A stretch of 40,377 nt of DNA from Planctomycetota bacterium (lineage in GTDB: Bacteria > Planctomycetota > Planctomycetia > Pirellulales > Lacipirellulaceae). Under the pieces are notes generated by a model. The model did not search any database and was not told where the DNA came from. It saw only the letters and a program-made list of their open reading frames with translations. The stretch is from NCBI GenBank assembly GCA_013286045.1, contig JABDGM010000030.1, positions 3,432 to 43,808 on the forward strand, read 5' to 3'. Below are positions 6,929 to 15,545 of this stretch, one piece after another. Within the stretch, counting starts at the first letter, position 1; each line of letters opens with the position of its first letter. The translations under genes and the position numbers were made by a program.

Positions 6929-8464
6929 ATGCGGCGAAACGGATTGCTACTGGCCAGCGCGGCCCTCTGCGCGGCCCTCGTGAGCGCTCACGCGAATGCG
7001 TTCATTCTCGATTCGACCACCACCGTCACCTGGGCCTCTACCGCGAGCGGCACGCGCACGGCCAACGGCCAACCCGCGACGATCACGTGGAGCATCGTCC
7101 CGGATGGCACTGCGACGACGACCGAAGCTGGCACCTCGACGACACCAAGTAACCTGGTCTCGTTCATGAACACCAACTTCGGCGGCAATTCGTCGCAGAC
7201 GGATCTCACAAAGCAGCCGTGGTTTCATATCTTCACCGATGCGTTTGGCCGCTGGAACCAATTGGGCGGCGTGAATTTCGTGTACGAGCCGCACGATGAC
7301 GGCGTTGCGCACCCTAGCGCGAATGGCGTGCTCGGCGTGCGCGGCGATATTCGACTGGCGGGATTCAACATCGACAACCCGAGCGGAACGCTGGCTTTCA
7401 CCTACGTCCCCAGCGGCGGCAGCGATATGGCCATCGACACGTCCGAATCGTCGCTGTTCACCAGTGGCGCGAATCTGAATTACGTTTACTACCGCGATAC
7501 GCTCATGCACGAGATCGGCCACACCTTTGGCCTCGACCATGTGAGCACCAACGAAACGGCCACAGGCAAGCTGCTGATGGAGCCGTTCATTGATGACACG
7601 CCGAATCCAATCGACGGTCCCCAGCTCGATGAAGTCCGCGCCATTCAATTCTTTTTTGGCGACGTGAACGAGAAATCAAACGGCGGAGTAGGGAACGGCA
7701 CCGCGGCACGGGCCACCAGCTTGGGAGCGCTCACCTCCGGTTCGACGCGGCTTGTTGGCGCCTCGGCGGACGTGCCGACGCAGGCAATTAGCCCCACGGC
7801 CACGGATTTCGTGAGCATCAGCAATTCGAAAGATGTCGATTTCTACTCGTTCACCGTGTCTGCCGCTTCGACGCTTAGCGCAGTGCTGACGCCTCGCGGC
7901 GGCGTATTCACGCAAGGCGATGCGGACCACAATGTGACGCCGACGACGTTCGACGCGAACTCCCGCGCGAACTTGGCCCTTACAATTCTGGCTGCGAACG
8001 GGACGACGGTCCTGGGCAGTGCGGACTTGGGAGGTGTCGGCGTTGCAGAGACGATCGCGAATCTGTTGCTGCCCGCCGCGGGTACTTACTACGCGGAAAT
8101 TACAGAGGGAACAGAGAATACGGTCCAATTGTATGAGCTCGGACTCACCGCGACGCTTGTCGCGGCGACTCTACCAGGCGATTACAACCACAATGGAGTC
8201 GTCGACGCCGCCGACTATGAAATCTGGCGAAATACGCAGGGGCAATCGGTAACCGCGGGCACCGGCGCCGATGGCAACGGCGATGGCGTGATCACCCAGG
8301 CGGATTACGATTTATGGCGATCGCACTTCGGCCAAACAGCCGGCAGCGGGTCGGCGCTGGCGCTGAATTCCGCGACCGTGCCGGAACCCAGTACTGCCGT
8401 ATTTGCCATTATTTCTCTCGTGGCAGTTTGTCTTAATCGCAGTCACCGATTCGCTTCCAATTGA
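6929..8464 (+). CDS. Exported matrixin-like zinc metalloprotease, PEP-CTERM
   Basis: A 511-residue secreted protease. Residues 1-24 form a signal peptide ending near AHANA. The zinc site is HEIGHTFGLDH (His194, Glu195, His198, His204), the metzincin pattern HExxHxxGxxH, with a candidate Met-turn at Met217 in LLMEPF. After the catalytic domain, KDVDFYSFTVSAASTLSAVLTP looks like a pre-peptidase C-terminal (PPC) domain. A dockerin-like pair follows (GDYNHNGVVDAADYEIWR, then DGNGDGVITQADYDLWR). The protein ends with the sorting tail VPEPSTAVF, a hydrophobic span and a basic end. It is probably exported and then sorted by an exosortase-type system encoded elsewhere. It is the first of six PEP-CTERM genes in a row. 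Function as an endopeptidase is well supported; the substrate is unknown. Confidence 0.88.
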   Translation: MRRNGLLLASAALCAALVSAHANAFILDSTTTVTWASTASGTRTANGQPATITWSIVPDGTATTTEAGTSTTPSNLVSFMNTNFGGNSSQTDLTKQPWFHIFTDAFGRWNQLGGVNFVYEPHDDGVAHPSANGVLGVRGDIRLAGFNIDNPSGTLAFTYVPSGGSDMAIDTSESSLFTSGANLNYVYYRDTLMHEIGHTFGLDHVSTNETATGKLLMEPFIDDTPNPIDGPQLDEVRAIQFFFGDVNEKSNGGVGNGTAARATSLGALTSGSTRLVGASADVPTQAISPTATDFVSISNSKDVDFYSFTVSAASTLSAVLTPRGGVFTQGDADHNVTPTTFDANSRANLALTILAANGTTVLGSADLGGVGVAETIANLLLPAAGTYYAEITEGTENTVQLYELGLTATLVAATLPGDYNHNGVVDAADYEIWRNTQGQSVTAGTGADGNGDGVITQADYDLWRSHFGQTAGSGSALALNSATVPEPSTAVFAIISLVAVCLNRSHRFASN

Positions 8465-8492
8465 TGGCGAAATCTCCTCGCCCGGCTATAAT
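8461..8492 (+). promoter_or_regulatory. Perfect TATAAT -10 for the beta-helix repeat protein
   Basis: A consensus TATAAT at 8487-8492 lies in the 202-nt gap before the gene at 8667. The best -35 match, TTGATG at 8461-8466, is 20 bases away, longer than ideal. The implied 5' leader is about 165 nt. Confidence 0.45.
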
Positions 8493-8536
8493 GCGCGTCT
8501 CCGTCTTGGGGGGAGCGGCTGGGTAGGCTGGTGGCG

Positions 8537-8553
8537 TCAAGTTCCAAACTTGA
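8537..8553. promoter_or_regulatory. Perfect 7-bp inverted repeat in the leader of the repeat protein gene
   Basis: TCAAGTT-CCA-AACTTGA is an exact inverted repeat about 45 nt downstream of the TATAAT box. A 3-nt spacer suits an operator for a dimeric regulator better than a stable RNA stem, but a small hairpin in the leader is also possible. Confidence 0.35.
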
Positions 8554-8666
8554 ATCGCATCCCCACGACGCTTAAGTTTTAGGGCCGTGCCGACGTCGCT
8601 TCGTGCCCGGCCGGATCGAAACGCGCCTGGGATCATTTCGTCATTACTCTTCTTCGCATAGCACCC

Positions 8667-11600
8667 ATGATGCTCAAATCTTCTTGGCTGGGATTTTCTG
8701 CGCTTCTTCTAACGGCTTGCACCGCGCTTTCCACGAGCGCGGCGATAAAGAATTGGGCGACCAGCGACGGCAATTGGTCCGTCGACAACAACTGGTTGCC
8801 CGTCGGTGTGCCTCAAGCCACGGACGATGCGAACATCGTCTTCGGAGACGGTGTACCGCGTACGGTGACAATTGATTCCACTGGACCGGCCGATAACTCC
8901 AATTCGGTCACGATCGATCTAACCGGCGGAACAGGCGCGAGCACGCTTGCGATAACTGGCAACACGCTGACCGAGAACACAGCGACGGTGGGCGACAACG
9001 GAAATGGCGCCATCAATCAAAGCGGCGGCACGCACAGCGTTGCCTCATTCCTTAACTTGGGCAATCACGCTGTAGGGGCTGGTAGCTATCTTTTAAGCGG
9101 GGGAACGCTCAATTCGACTTTCACCGAATACGTAGGCGTTTCTGGCGCAGGCACATTCACGCAGTCCGGCGGCACCCACTCGGCGAATATGGTTTTTATC
9201 GGCAACAATCCTTCGAGTATCGGAGCTTATGCGCTCAGCGGAAGTTCGAGCTTGCTTCAGGTTTCGTACGAATCAATCAGCCAAAGCGCAACGGGAAACG
9301 GCACGCAGGTCGGCGGCAGTTTTACCCAAACCGGCGGTTCACATCAGGTCGGGGAGCTTTACATGGCGACGGATGACTTATCCACCGCTTCGTACTCGCT
9401 TAGTGGAGGAACGCTTTCGGCGCAGGTCGTCGAATCCCTCGCATACAACGGCACCGCGACCTTCACTCAAACTGGCGGCGCGAATACTACGCTCGAGCTC
9501 ACTCTCGGTGCCAGTACCGCAGGTAAAGGTTCTTACAACATCAGTGCCGGTGGGCTTCGGGCAACTGAAATTACCCTCGGCGGAACGCCAGGCGAAAGCG
9601 GCGGTACGGGCGTCCTTACGATCAACGGCACGGCGAACGTGAACGTGGGCACCTCGCTCAATGTATTCAACTCTCCCGGCTCAGCAGTCAAATTGCAAGG
9701 CGGAACGTTAAGCACGCCTGCCATCAACGTGCACGGCGTTACTACGCTCTTCCAGTGGACCGGCGGCACGCTGAATATCACGAACGATGTGGTTTGGGAC
9801 CCGGCCGGCGGACCGATTTCGACCTCGGCGATTTTCGGGTCGGCCTTGAGCCTTGGCGCCGGTCGCACCCTGAACGTTACGGGGGACGAGACTATCGGCG
9901 GAACGGCACCGTTTCAGTTAACGCTGACGGGAGGCTCCCACACGGTTTCTGGCGATATCATCCTCAACGCGAATGGCACCCTCAACACCAGTAATTCGCC
10001 TCTCAGCTACACGAATTTCAAACAGCAAGGCGGCACGCTCGCCGGTAGTTTTACGAACAACTTTAACTACGAGTTTCACGGCGGGACGATTTCCGGCCCG
10101 TTCACGAACAATGGCGTGGCAACGTTCGCTTCCACAGTCAGCGTCGGCGGCTTGGTGCAAAACAATGGCACCATGCTCGTTACCAGCGGCCACAACTTTG
10201 GCGCCGGGTCTGGCGGAATCGTAAATTCCGGGACTCTCACATTGGCTGGCGGCTCCCTTTCGAGCAGCGGCTCGGTTGTAAACGCGGCTGGGGGTCTGCT
10301 AATCGCGCACGGCACGATGGGCGGCGGATTTGCCAATCATGGGACGTTTCAACTCGATGGCGTGCTATTGGTCAACAACGCTGTCTTTACGAACGACGGG
10401 ATCGTCCAAGGCGGCGGTATAGTCAATAACTTGGGTAGCACTATTACCAATAGCGCGGGTGGGGCCATCAACGCCACCACTGCCAATGCAGCGCTCGCAT
10501 TCACTGGCGCCATCACTAACAGCGCGGGCGGGATTATCAACATCGGCCCGACCAGCACGCTGTCCATCTCTTCCAACAATCAGGCTTGGTCAAATCTCGG
10601 CTTGGTGAATTTGCAAGGTTCCGGCGCGCGGCTTTCGGGAGCGCCGATTAATGTTAGTAGCGGAACCATTCAAGGCGTCGGCGTTGTCAATGTTGGCTTC
10701 ACCAACGGAAACACCGGTCTTTTGCGCGCCAATGGTGGCGAGCTCGATTTTACAGCCGCCTCAATCACCAACAGCAACGCCGGCCAAATTCAAGCTTTCG
10801 CCGGAAGCAGCGTCGCGTTCCTCCAGGGTATGTCAACGAACTCGGGCACGATCACGCTCACCGGCGGAACGTTCGATAACGTTGGCCACAATTTAAACAA
10901 CGGCGGCACGATTAACGGCTACGGCACAATTCGCGCTTCCGCCGTTACCAATTCTCAGGGAAAACTGCTCAGCATCGCCGGCGGGGACATGGACGTTTTC
11001 AGCACGTTCACGAACAACGGCGTCGTGAATATTCAAACCGGCCGCTCTGCGTACTTCTACGGCAACGTGAACGGCAGCGGCGCTTTTACAGGGGGTGGCA
11101 CCGCAGTGTTCCTGGGCAGCGTTTCGCCGGGGAACAGTCCGGCGACGGTGACAGTCGCCGGCGGCGCCACGCTGGTGGGCGGCACGTCTCTCGCCATTGA
11201 GCTCGGTGGCACAACGCCTGGCACGGAATACGATCAACTGAAAGTTGGCGGTGCCCTGTCGATCGGCGGCATTCTTTCCGTGTCGCTCATCAACAGCTTC
11301 ATGCCGGCGGTCGGCAGCTCGTTTGACTTGCTCGATTGGGGCACGCTCAGTGGCACTTTTTCGTCGCTTAACTTGCCAACGCTCTCTGTTGGCCAGTGGG
11401 ATACCTCGCAGCTCTACACGACTGGCATATTGAGTGTGGCGCCCGGCTCGGCGCTTGCCGGCGACTACAACAACAACGGCGTGGTGGACGCCGCCGATTA
11501 CGTCGCCTGGCGACACGGATTGGGCACCACGTATACTCAGACCGATTACGACGTCTGGCGAACGCACTTTGGAGCCACGGCGGGCGGTGGGTCGCAACTC

Positions 11601-11702
11601 GCCGACGGCCAAACGGTAGCTGTGCCCGAGCCGGCCACGATGTTTTTGGCCCTGTTGGGTCCGAGTTGTTGGACGTTGATTGGCCGCCGTCGGCGATCGT
11701 AG
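8667..11702 (+). CDS. Large exported beta-helix repeat protein, PEP-CTERM
   Basis: A 1011-residue protein with a signal peptide (about residues 1-27). The body is a long series of degenerate 15-30 residue units with SGGT-, GGTL- and TNNG-type turns, such as FTQSGGTHS and YLLSGGTL, later GGTLAGSFTNN and NSGTLTLAGG. These are typical of autotransporter-like right-handed beta helices. Near residues 830-925, GGTTPGTEYDQLKVGG and a FDLLDWGTLSGTF strand form the cap often seen in PEP-CTERM autotransporter-associated repeat proteins. A dockerin-like pair (GDYNNNGVVDAADYVAWR, DYDVWRTHFG) precedes VPEPATMF, a hydrophobic span and GRRRRS. It is probably a surface or matrix structural protein or adhesin with no enzyme function. 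Polar Ser/Thr/Asn/Gly composition sets it apart from neighbouring enzymes. Confidence 0.88.
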   Translation: MMLKSSWLGFSALLLTACTALSTSAAIKNWATSDGNWSVDNNWLPVGVPQATDDANIVFGDGVPRTVTIDSTGPADNSNSVTIDLTGGTGASTLAITGNTLTENTATVGDNGNGAINQSGGTHSVASFLNLGNHAVGAGSYLLSGGTLNSTFTEYVGVSGAGTFTQSGGTHSANMVFIGNNPSSIGAYALSGSSSLLQVSYESISQSATGNGTQVGGSFTQTGGSHQVGELYMATDDLSTASYSLSGGTLSAQVVESLAYNGTATFTQTGGANTTLELTLGASTAGKGSYNISAGGLRATEITLGGTPGESGGTGVLTINGTANVNVGTSLNVFNSPGSAVKLQGGTLSTPAINVHGVTTLFQWTGGTLNITNDVVWDPAGGPISTSAIFGSALSLGAGRTLNVTGDETIGGTAPFQLTLTGGSHTVSGDIILNANGTLNTSNSPLSYTNFKQQGGTLAGSFTNNFNYEFHGGTISGPFTNNGVATFASTVSVGGLVQNNGTMLVTSGHNFGAGSGGIVNSGTLTLAGGSLSSSGSVVNAAGGLLIAHGTMGGGFANHGTFQLDGVLLVNNAVFTNDGIVQGGGIVNNLGSTITNSAGGAINATTANAALAFTGAITNSAGGIINIGPTSTLSISSNNQAWSNLGLVNLQGSGARLSGAPINVSSGTIQGVGVVNVGFTNGNTGLLRANGGELDFTAASITNSNAGQIQAFAGSSVAFLQGMSTNSGTITLTGGTFDNVGHNLNNGGTINGYGTIRASAVTNSQGKLLSIAGGDMDVFSTFTNNGVVNIQTGRSAYFYGNVNGSGAFTGGGTAVFLGSVSPGNSPATVTVAGGATLVGGTSLAIELGGTTPGTEYDQLKVGGALSIGGILSVSLINSFMPAVGSSFDLLDWGTLSGTFSSLNLPTLSVGQWDTSQLYTTGILSVAPGSALAGDYNNNGVVDAADYVAWRHGLGTTYTQTDYDVWRTHFGATAGGGSQLADGQTVAVPEPATMFLALLGPSCWTLIGRRRRS

Positions 11703-12082
11703 GTGCTAGGCCCCCCGCTGGACCTCACGATTTGCGCAGCCGTTTATCGCCTGTGCGCTTTCGCATCTCGTTCTTAGCGACATTTTGCCCACGAATCTGA
11801 TAGAATAGGGCTCGGGCAAACAGAGAAAGGCTTCTAGAAAACCTGTCACCAACCCGGTGGATTTATCCGTCGGCGGTTTGTGTTTTCAGGTACGCCTACG
11901 CAATTTGGCTGATTCTTCCTCACCGACGCGCACTTCGGCGTCGAGTCACCTCCGGTTCAACTCGAACTAACAGATCGCACTCGCTAATGCACACTCGATA
12001 AATCGGTTTTGCAGCATCGAGATCGTGTGATCGTTTAAGTTCGGGAAGTCGCGCCGTATTAAGGCGAACAATCGAGGGTGAA
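11703..12082. other. 380-nt intergenic leader of the GH25/GH18 run
   Basis: No gene is seen in this gap. It holds a -10-like TAGAAT at 11801-11806 without a clear -35, a small GC hairpin CGACGC/GCGTCG at 11924-11943, and a pyrimidine-rich stretch around 11850-11920. The promoter of the downstream four-gene run most likely lies here, which would give a leader of up to 275 nt. I looked for known riboswitch cores and found none that I could align. Confidence 0.4.
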
Positions 12083-13177
12083 GTGACGGTGGTTGTGTTT
12101 TCAGTAGTGTGGGCAGTGGTTGTGTGCAGGATTCTGTCGGCCTTCGCGGCGCTTCGCTCCAGTCGAATTGCCGATCGGTTCCCTCTGTTGAAGGCGCGCG
12201 CGGCGATCACATTCGGAAGCTGTTGCCTTGGCGCGTCGACCGCCTTCGCCGTGGTGCAACCTGGAATTGATGTCTCCCACTACCAAGGCACGATTAACTG
12301 GACTTCCGTAAAGAATGCCGGCTATCAATTCGCGTTCATGAAAGCCACCGAAGACACGACGTACGTTGATCCTACCTTCGCCACGAATCGTGCCAACGCC
12401 ACGGCAGCCGGCATCCCGATCGGCTTCTACCATTTTTGCGACGTCGGCACGACCGCGACCGACGCCATCCCCGACGCTAACCATTTCCTGGCGACGATCA
12501 AACCGCTCTACCAAGCGGGCCAGTACTTTCCGCCAGTTGCCGACGTCGAGAGTTTCCCAACGGGCCTTTCCACCGCGCAGCTGCAAACCGCGACTTCGGC
12601 TTGGGTGCAGCAGTTCTCAAATACCATCTACAATTCGCTCGGCGTGCGGCCAATCATTTACACCAGCCTCTCGAAAGCGAATTCGTATTACACATCCAGC
12701 GTAGCAAGTGCTCACATGCTGTGGGTGGCGCAGTGGAAGGGCACGGGCACCACGTCGCCACCAACCGCCTCCAATACACCGCTGTGGGGCAAGTACGACT
12801 TTTGGCAATGGAGCGATAACCAGGATGCCATCGCGCAGTCGATGCCCGTTCCCGGCATCAGCGGAAACGTTGACCGCGATGTTTACGATGGCACGGTCGC
12901 TCAGCTTTTGGCGCTGCGTCTCGGCAAGGACAATTCAAAGCCGGGCGACTTCAACCGCGATGGAAAAGTTGACGCCGCCGACTACAACTACTGGAAATCG
13001 AACAACGGAAACATCGTTCCGCTATACACGGGAGCCGACGCGAATGGTGACGCGAGAGTCGATGCCAAAGACCTCTCCATTTGGGCCGCTGCCGTGCCCG
13101 AGCCCGCATCCGCTGGGCTGGCAGTTTTCGCACTCACTGCGATCGGTTTTGTCTCCCGAAGTCGCCAGCAAAAGTAA
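12083..13177 (+). CDS. Exported GH25 lysozyme-like muramidase, PEP-CTERM (first copy)
   Basis: A 364-residue protein whose catalytic domain is glycoside hydrolase family 25, the Chalaropsis-type lysozymes that cut the MurNAc-GlcNAc bond of peptidoglycan. PGIDVSHYQGTINW gives Asp63, FMKATE follows, and PPVADVES carries the DxE pair Asp154/Glu156 expected at the active site. A YDFWQWSD segment matches the C-terminal strand of the fold. A dockerin-like region (GDFNRDGKVDAADYNYWK, then DANGDARVDAKDLSIW) and VPEPASAG tail follow. The N-terminus is uncertain: GTG 12083 gives a long leader of about 56 residues with two hydrophobic stretches, and a later non-ATG start is possible. It is the first gene of a tight four-gene run. 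Confidence 0.88.
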   Translation: MTVVVFSVVWAVVVCRILSAFAALRSSRIADRFPLLKARAAITFGSCCLGASTAFAVVQPGIDVSHYQGTINWTSVKNAGYQFAFMKATEDTTYVDPTFATNRANATAAGIPIGFYHFCDVGTTATDAIPDANHFLATIKPLYQAGQYFPPVADVESFPTGLSTAQLQTATSAWVQQFSNTIYNSLGVRPIIYTSLSKANSYYTSSVASAHMLWVAQWKGTGTTSPPTASNTPLWGKYDFWQWSDNQDAIAQSMPVPGISGNVDRDVYDGTVAQLLALRLGKDNSKPGDFNRDGKVDAADYNYWKSNNGNIVPLYTGADANGDARVDAKDLSIWAAAVPEPASAGLAVFALTAIGFVSRSRQQK

Positions 13178-13192
13178 ATACCCACAATCGTC

Positions 13193-15541
13193 ATGCGCTA
13201 TAGCGATTCAAATCGTCGACTTGCTTTAACGAACGCCTTGCTTTGCGGCATGGCACTCGCACTCCTCGCGCCGACGGTCACTCGCGCACAGCAGTCATCG
13301 ATCTCCGCCTGGGACGCCGCCGACTTCCGCGTTTGGGCGTACATTCCCTATTGGGCCACGCAAACTCAAATCAACAGCTTCGGCACGAGCGGCATGTACT
13401 CGCACGTCTCGGACGTGATCTACTTCGGCGGCCTCCGCACCGATTCGAACGGCAACCTCGCCTACGCTGCATCCTCGTATCAAACGCAGCTCAATACGAT
13501 CCGGTCTCAGTCGGCCCAGTATGGATTCAACATGGAGCTGAGCATGTTCGAGGTGAACGGCGGGCTATCGACCGACGCCACCTGGACGGCGCTCGTCAAC
13601 AGCCCGACTGCCCGCGCCAATTTCGTTTCGCAGCTCAAGACCGTGATGCAAGCCACGCCCACCTTGCCCGCCATTAAGGGCTTCAACTTCGATTGGGAGC
13701 GCCCCAGCACCGCAGCCTTGTGGGGGAATTACACGCAGCTGGCTCGGGAACTAGGCACCGCGATCCATCCGCTCGGTATGGAAGTCTCGGTGTGCGACTA
13801 TGGCTTCCCAGATACCAATTGGGACGCCACCACACTGTTCGACGCTCGTGTTTACGACCAGCTCTTCATCATGGGCTATTTGTACACGGCGTCGCAGAAC
13901 AGCACGTTCGCCACGCAACACGACGCGCTCACGCAGCAGGGCACGGCCAAGGCTTTCACCGACGCCCAAACGGCAATTGGCATCGGCACCTATACCGAAG
14001 GCGCTAGCACAATTGGCATGAGCTCGATCGCAGCCGCGAGCCCGAACTTGCCGTACGACGCCGGCTCCTACACCGGCACAATCAACGGCACGACCGGCAC
14101 GTGGACTTTTGAAAGCCGGCTGCAAGTCCGTCAAAAAACGCAAGTCGCGCTCAGCCGCAACATGCAGGGTATGTTCTCGTGGACGCTCCACTACGACGCC
14201 ACGAACGCGCTCGGCCTCGATCGCGTGATGCAGCACTACGCCATGGTCCAGCGCAACATTCCCGACCTGAATTTGGACGGCAAGGTCAATGTCACCGACG
14301 CGACAACGCTGGCCAACAACATGGGCACGACAACCACCAACACCGGCATGGCGACCGACGCACAATTCGACGCCTTCTATCTCGCCGGCAATTGGGAAAA
14401 AGGGGATCACGACGGCAACGGCTTCGTGAACCAAGCCGATGCCGATTGGCTCGCCAGCCGTTACACGGCGCTCGGCGTTGCCCTTCCCGACCGCCTCGCC
14501 TACAGCGGCACTTTCGAAAATTTCTCCGGATCCGCGGGCATCAACGGCCGCTGGAAAGCTGGCCGCGACCTTTCAAATGCGCTATTCGAAACGGGCAACT
14601 ACACACAGCATGGAGCGAACTACCTCGCCTGGAGCGGCACGGGGGCCGGAGCCGCTAAGCACAGCAATTATTCCGTAACGATTCGAAATCAGAGCACCGC
14701 CGAAGTCACGGCAAATATCAATTCGGCCCAACGCAACATGAAGGCTGACCTTACGACGAGCATTGATCTCGGTCAAAACACCGATACTTATTTTACCTTC
14801 TTAGTTCGCGAAAACGCGAGTTCGCTATCTACCACACAGTTACTCTCTAGCAATCGCAAGCTGGCGCTCAACTTCCAAAACAGCTCTGGTTCGACGCTCT
14901 TCGACTTCGCGATTCGCGGCCAGCAGCAACAATTCAGCATCGATAGCGTTGGTGACGCAACTGGGGAGAACGTTACCTCCAGCGGATTTGCACCCAACAG
15001 TGTGTTTCTCTTTGTCGGCAAGATTTCCGGCAATGGCTCCGACGCTAACACAATGCAGGCTTCGCTTTTCCCCACGGGCTCGTCTGTGGCCGATTTCACT
15101 GATCCTACGTTCCAATGGATGCTGACGGCCCACAGTACGGAGTCGTTCAATCCAATTATCACCGGCCTGCAATTCACCAGTACTTCAGTTACCAACTTCA
15201 CCGTCAGCAACCTGTGGACGGGCGACGCCGCGGGCATTCTCGCAGCTGCGCAAACTTCGCAAGGAGATTTCAATCATGACGGAATCGTCGACAGCGCCGA
15301 CTACGTCGCCTGGCGCAATGCGGCTGGCCAGACGGGCACAGATCTCGCCGCCGATGCCAACGGCGACAGTGTCGTGAACAGCGCCGACCTTGCTACGTGG
15401 CGTGCCCATTTCGGGATGAATGTTACCTCGAATGGAACGAGCCTGGGCGACGCCGCGTCCGTTCCGGAGCCGTCCTCACTGCTGCTTGTCGTGGTGGGTG
15501 TACTACTGGTACAGGTGCCCACTCGACGCTACTTAATTTGA
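13193..15541 (+). CDS. Exported GH18-like glycosidase with internal and terminal dockerin-like segments, PEP-CTERM
   Basis: A 782-residue protein with a signal peptide ending near Ala32. Residues about 45-350 form a TIM-barrel of glycoside hydrolase family 18: VWAYIPYW at the first strand, SDVIYFGG, and GFNFDWE with Asp167 and the acid Glu169. The family consensus DGxDxDxE is reduced to its last DxE. MGYLY and MFSWTLHYD fit later strands. GH18 enzymes cut chitin or related N-acetylglucosamine glycans. Next come calcium-loop-like segments in the middle of the protein (LNLDGKVNVTDATTL, DHDGNGFVNQADADWL), then about 220 residues that look like a beta-sandwich. The end has a normal dockerin-like pair (GDFNHDGIVDSADYVAWR) and VPEPSSLLL. 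It starts 15 nt after the first GH25 gene. Substrate is inferred. Confidence 0.85.
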   Translation: MRYSDSNRRLALTNALLCGMALALLAPTVTRAQQSSISAWDAADFRVWAYIPYWATQTQINSFGTSGMYSHVSDVIYFGGLRTDSNGNLAYAASSYQTQLNTIRSQSAQYGFNMELSMFEVNGGLSTDATWTALVNSPTARANFVSQLKTVMQATPTLPAIKGFNFDWERPSTAALWGNYTQLARELGTAIHPLGMEVSVCDYGFPDTNWDATTLFDARVYDQLFIMGYLYTASQNSTFATQHDALTQQGTAKAFTDAQTAIGIGTYTEGASTIGMSSIAAASPNLPYDAGSYTGTINGTTGTWTFESRLQVRQKTQVALSRNMQGMFSWTLHYDATNALGLDRVMQHYAMVQRNIPDLNLDGKVNVTDATTLANNMGTTTTNTGMATDAQFDAFYLAGNWEKGDHDGNGFVNQADADWLASRYTALGVALPDRLAYSGTFENFSGSAGINGRWKAGRDLSNALFETGNYTQHGANYLAWSGTGAGAAKHSNYSVTIRNQSTAEVTANINSAQRNMKADLTTSIDLGQNTDTYFTFLVRENASSLSTTQLLSSNRKLALNFQNSSGSTLFDFAIRGQQQQFSIDSVGDATGENVTSSGFAPNSVFLFVGKISGNGSDANTMQASLFPTGSSVADFTDPTFQWMLTAHSTESFNPIITGLQFTSTSVTNFTVSNLWTGDAAGILAAAQTSQGDFNHDGIVDSADYVAWRNAAGQTGTDLAADANGDSVVNSADLATWRAHFGMNVTSNGTSLGDAASVPEPSSLLLVVVGVLLVQVPTRRYLI

Positions 15542-15545
15542 ATTT

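Noticed and set aside
11801..11900. Possible cyclic-di-GMP (GEMM-type) riboswitch
   Set aside because: A GGGCAAAC-like string and nearby GAAA first suggested it, but the expected second core and pairing stems could not be aligned.
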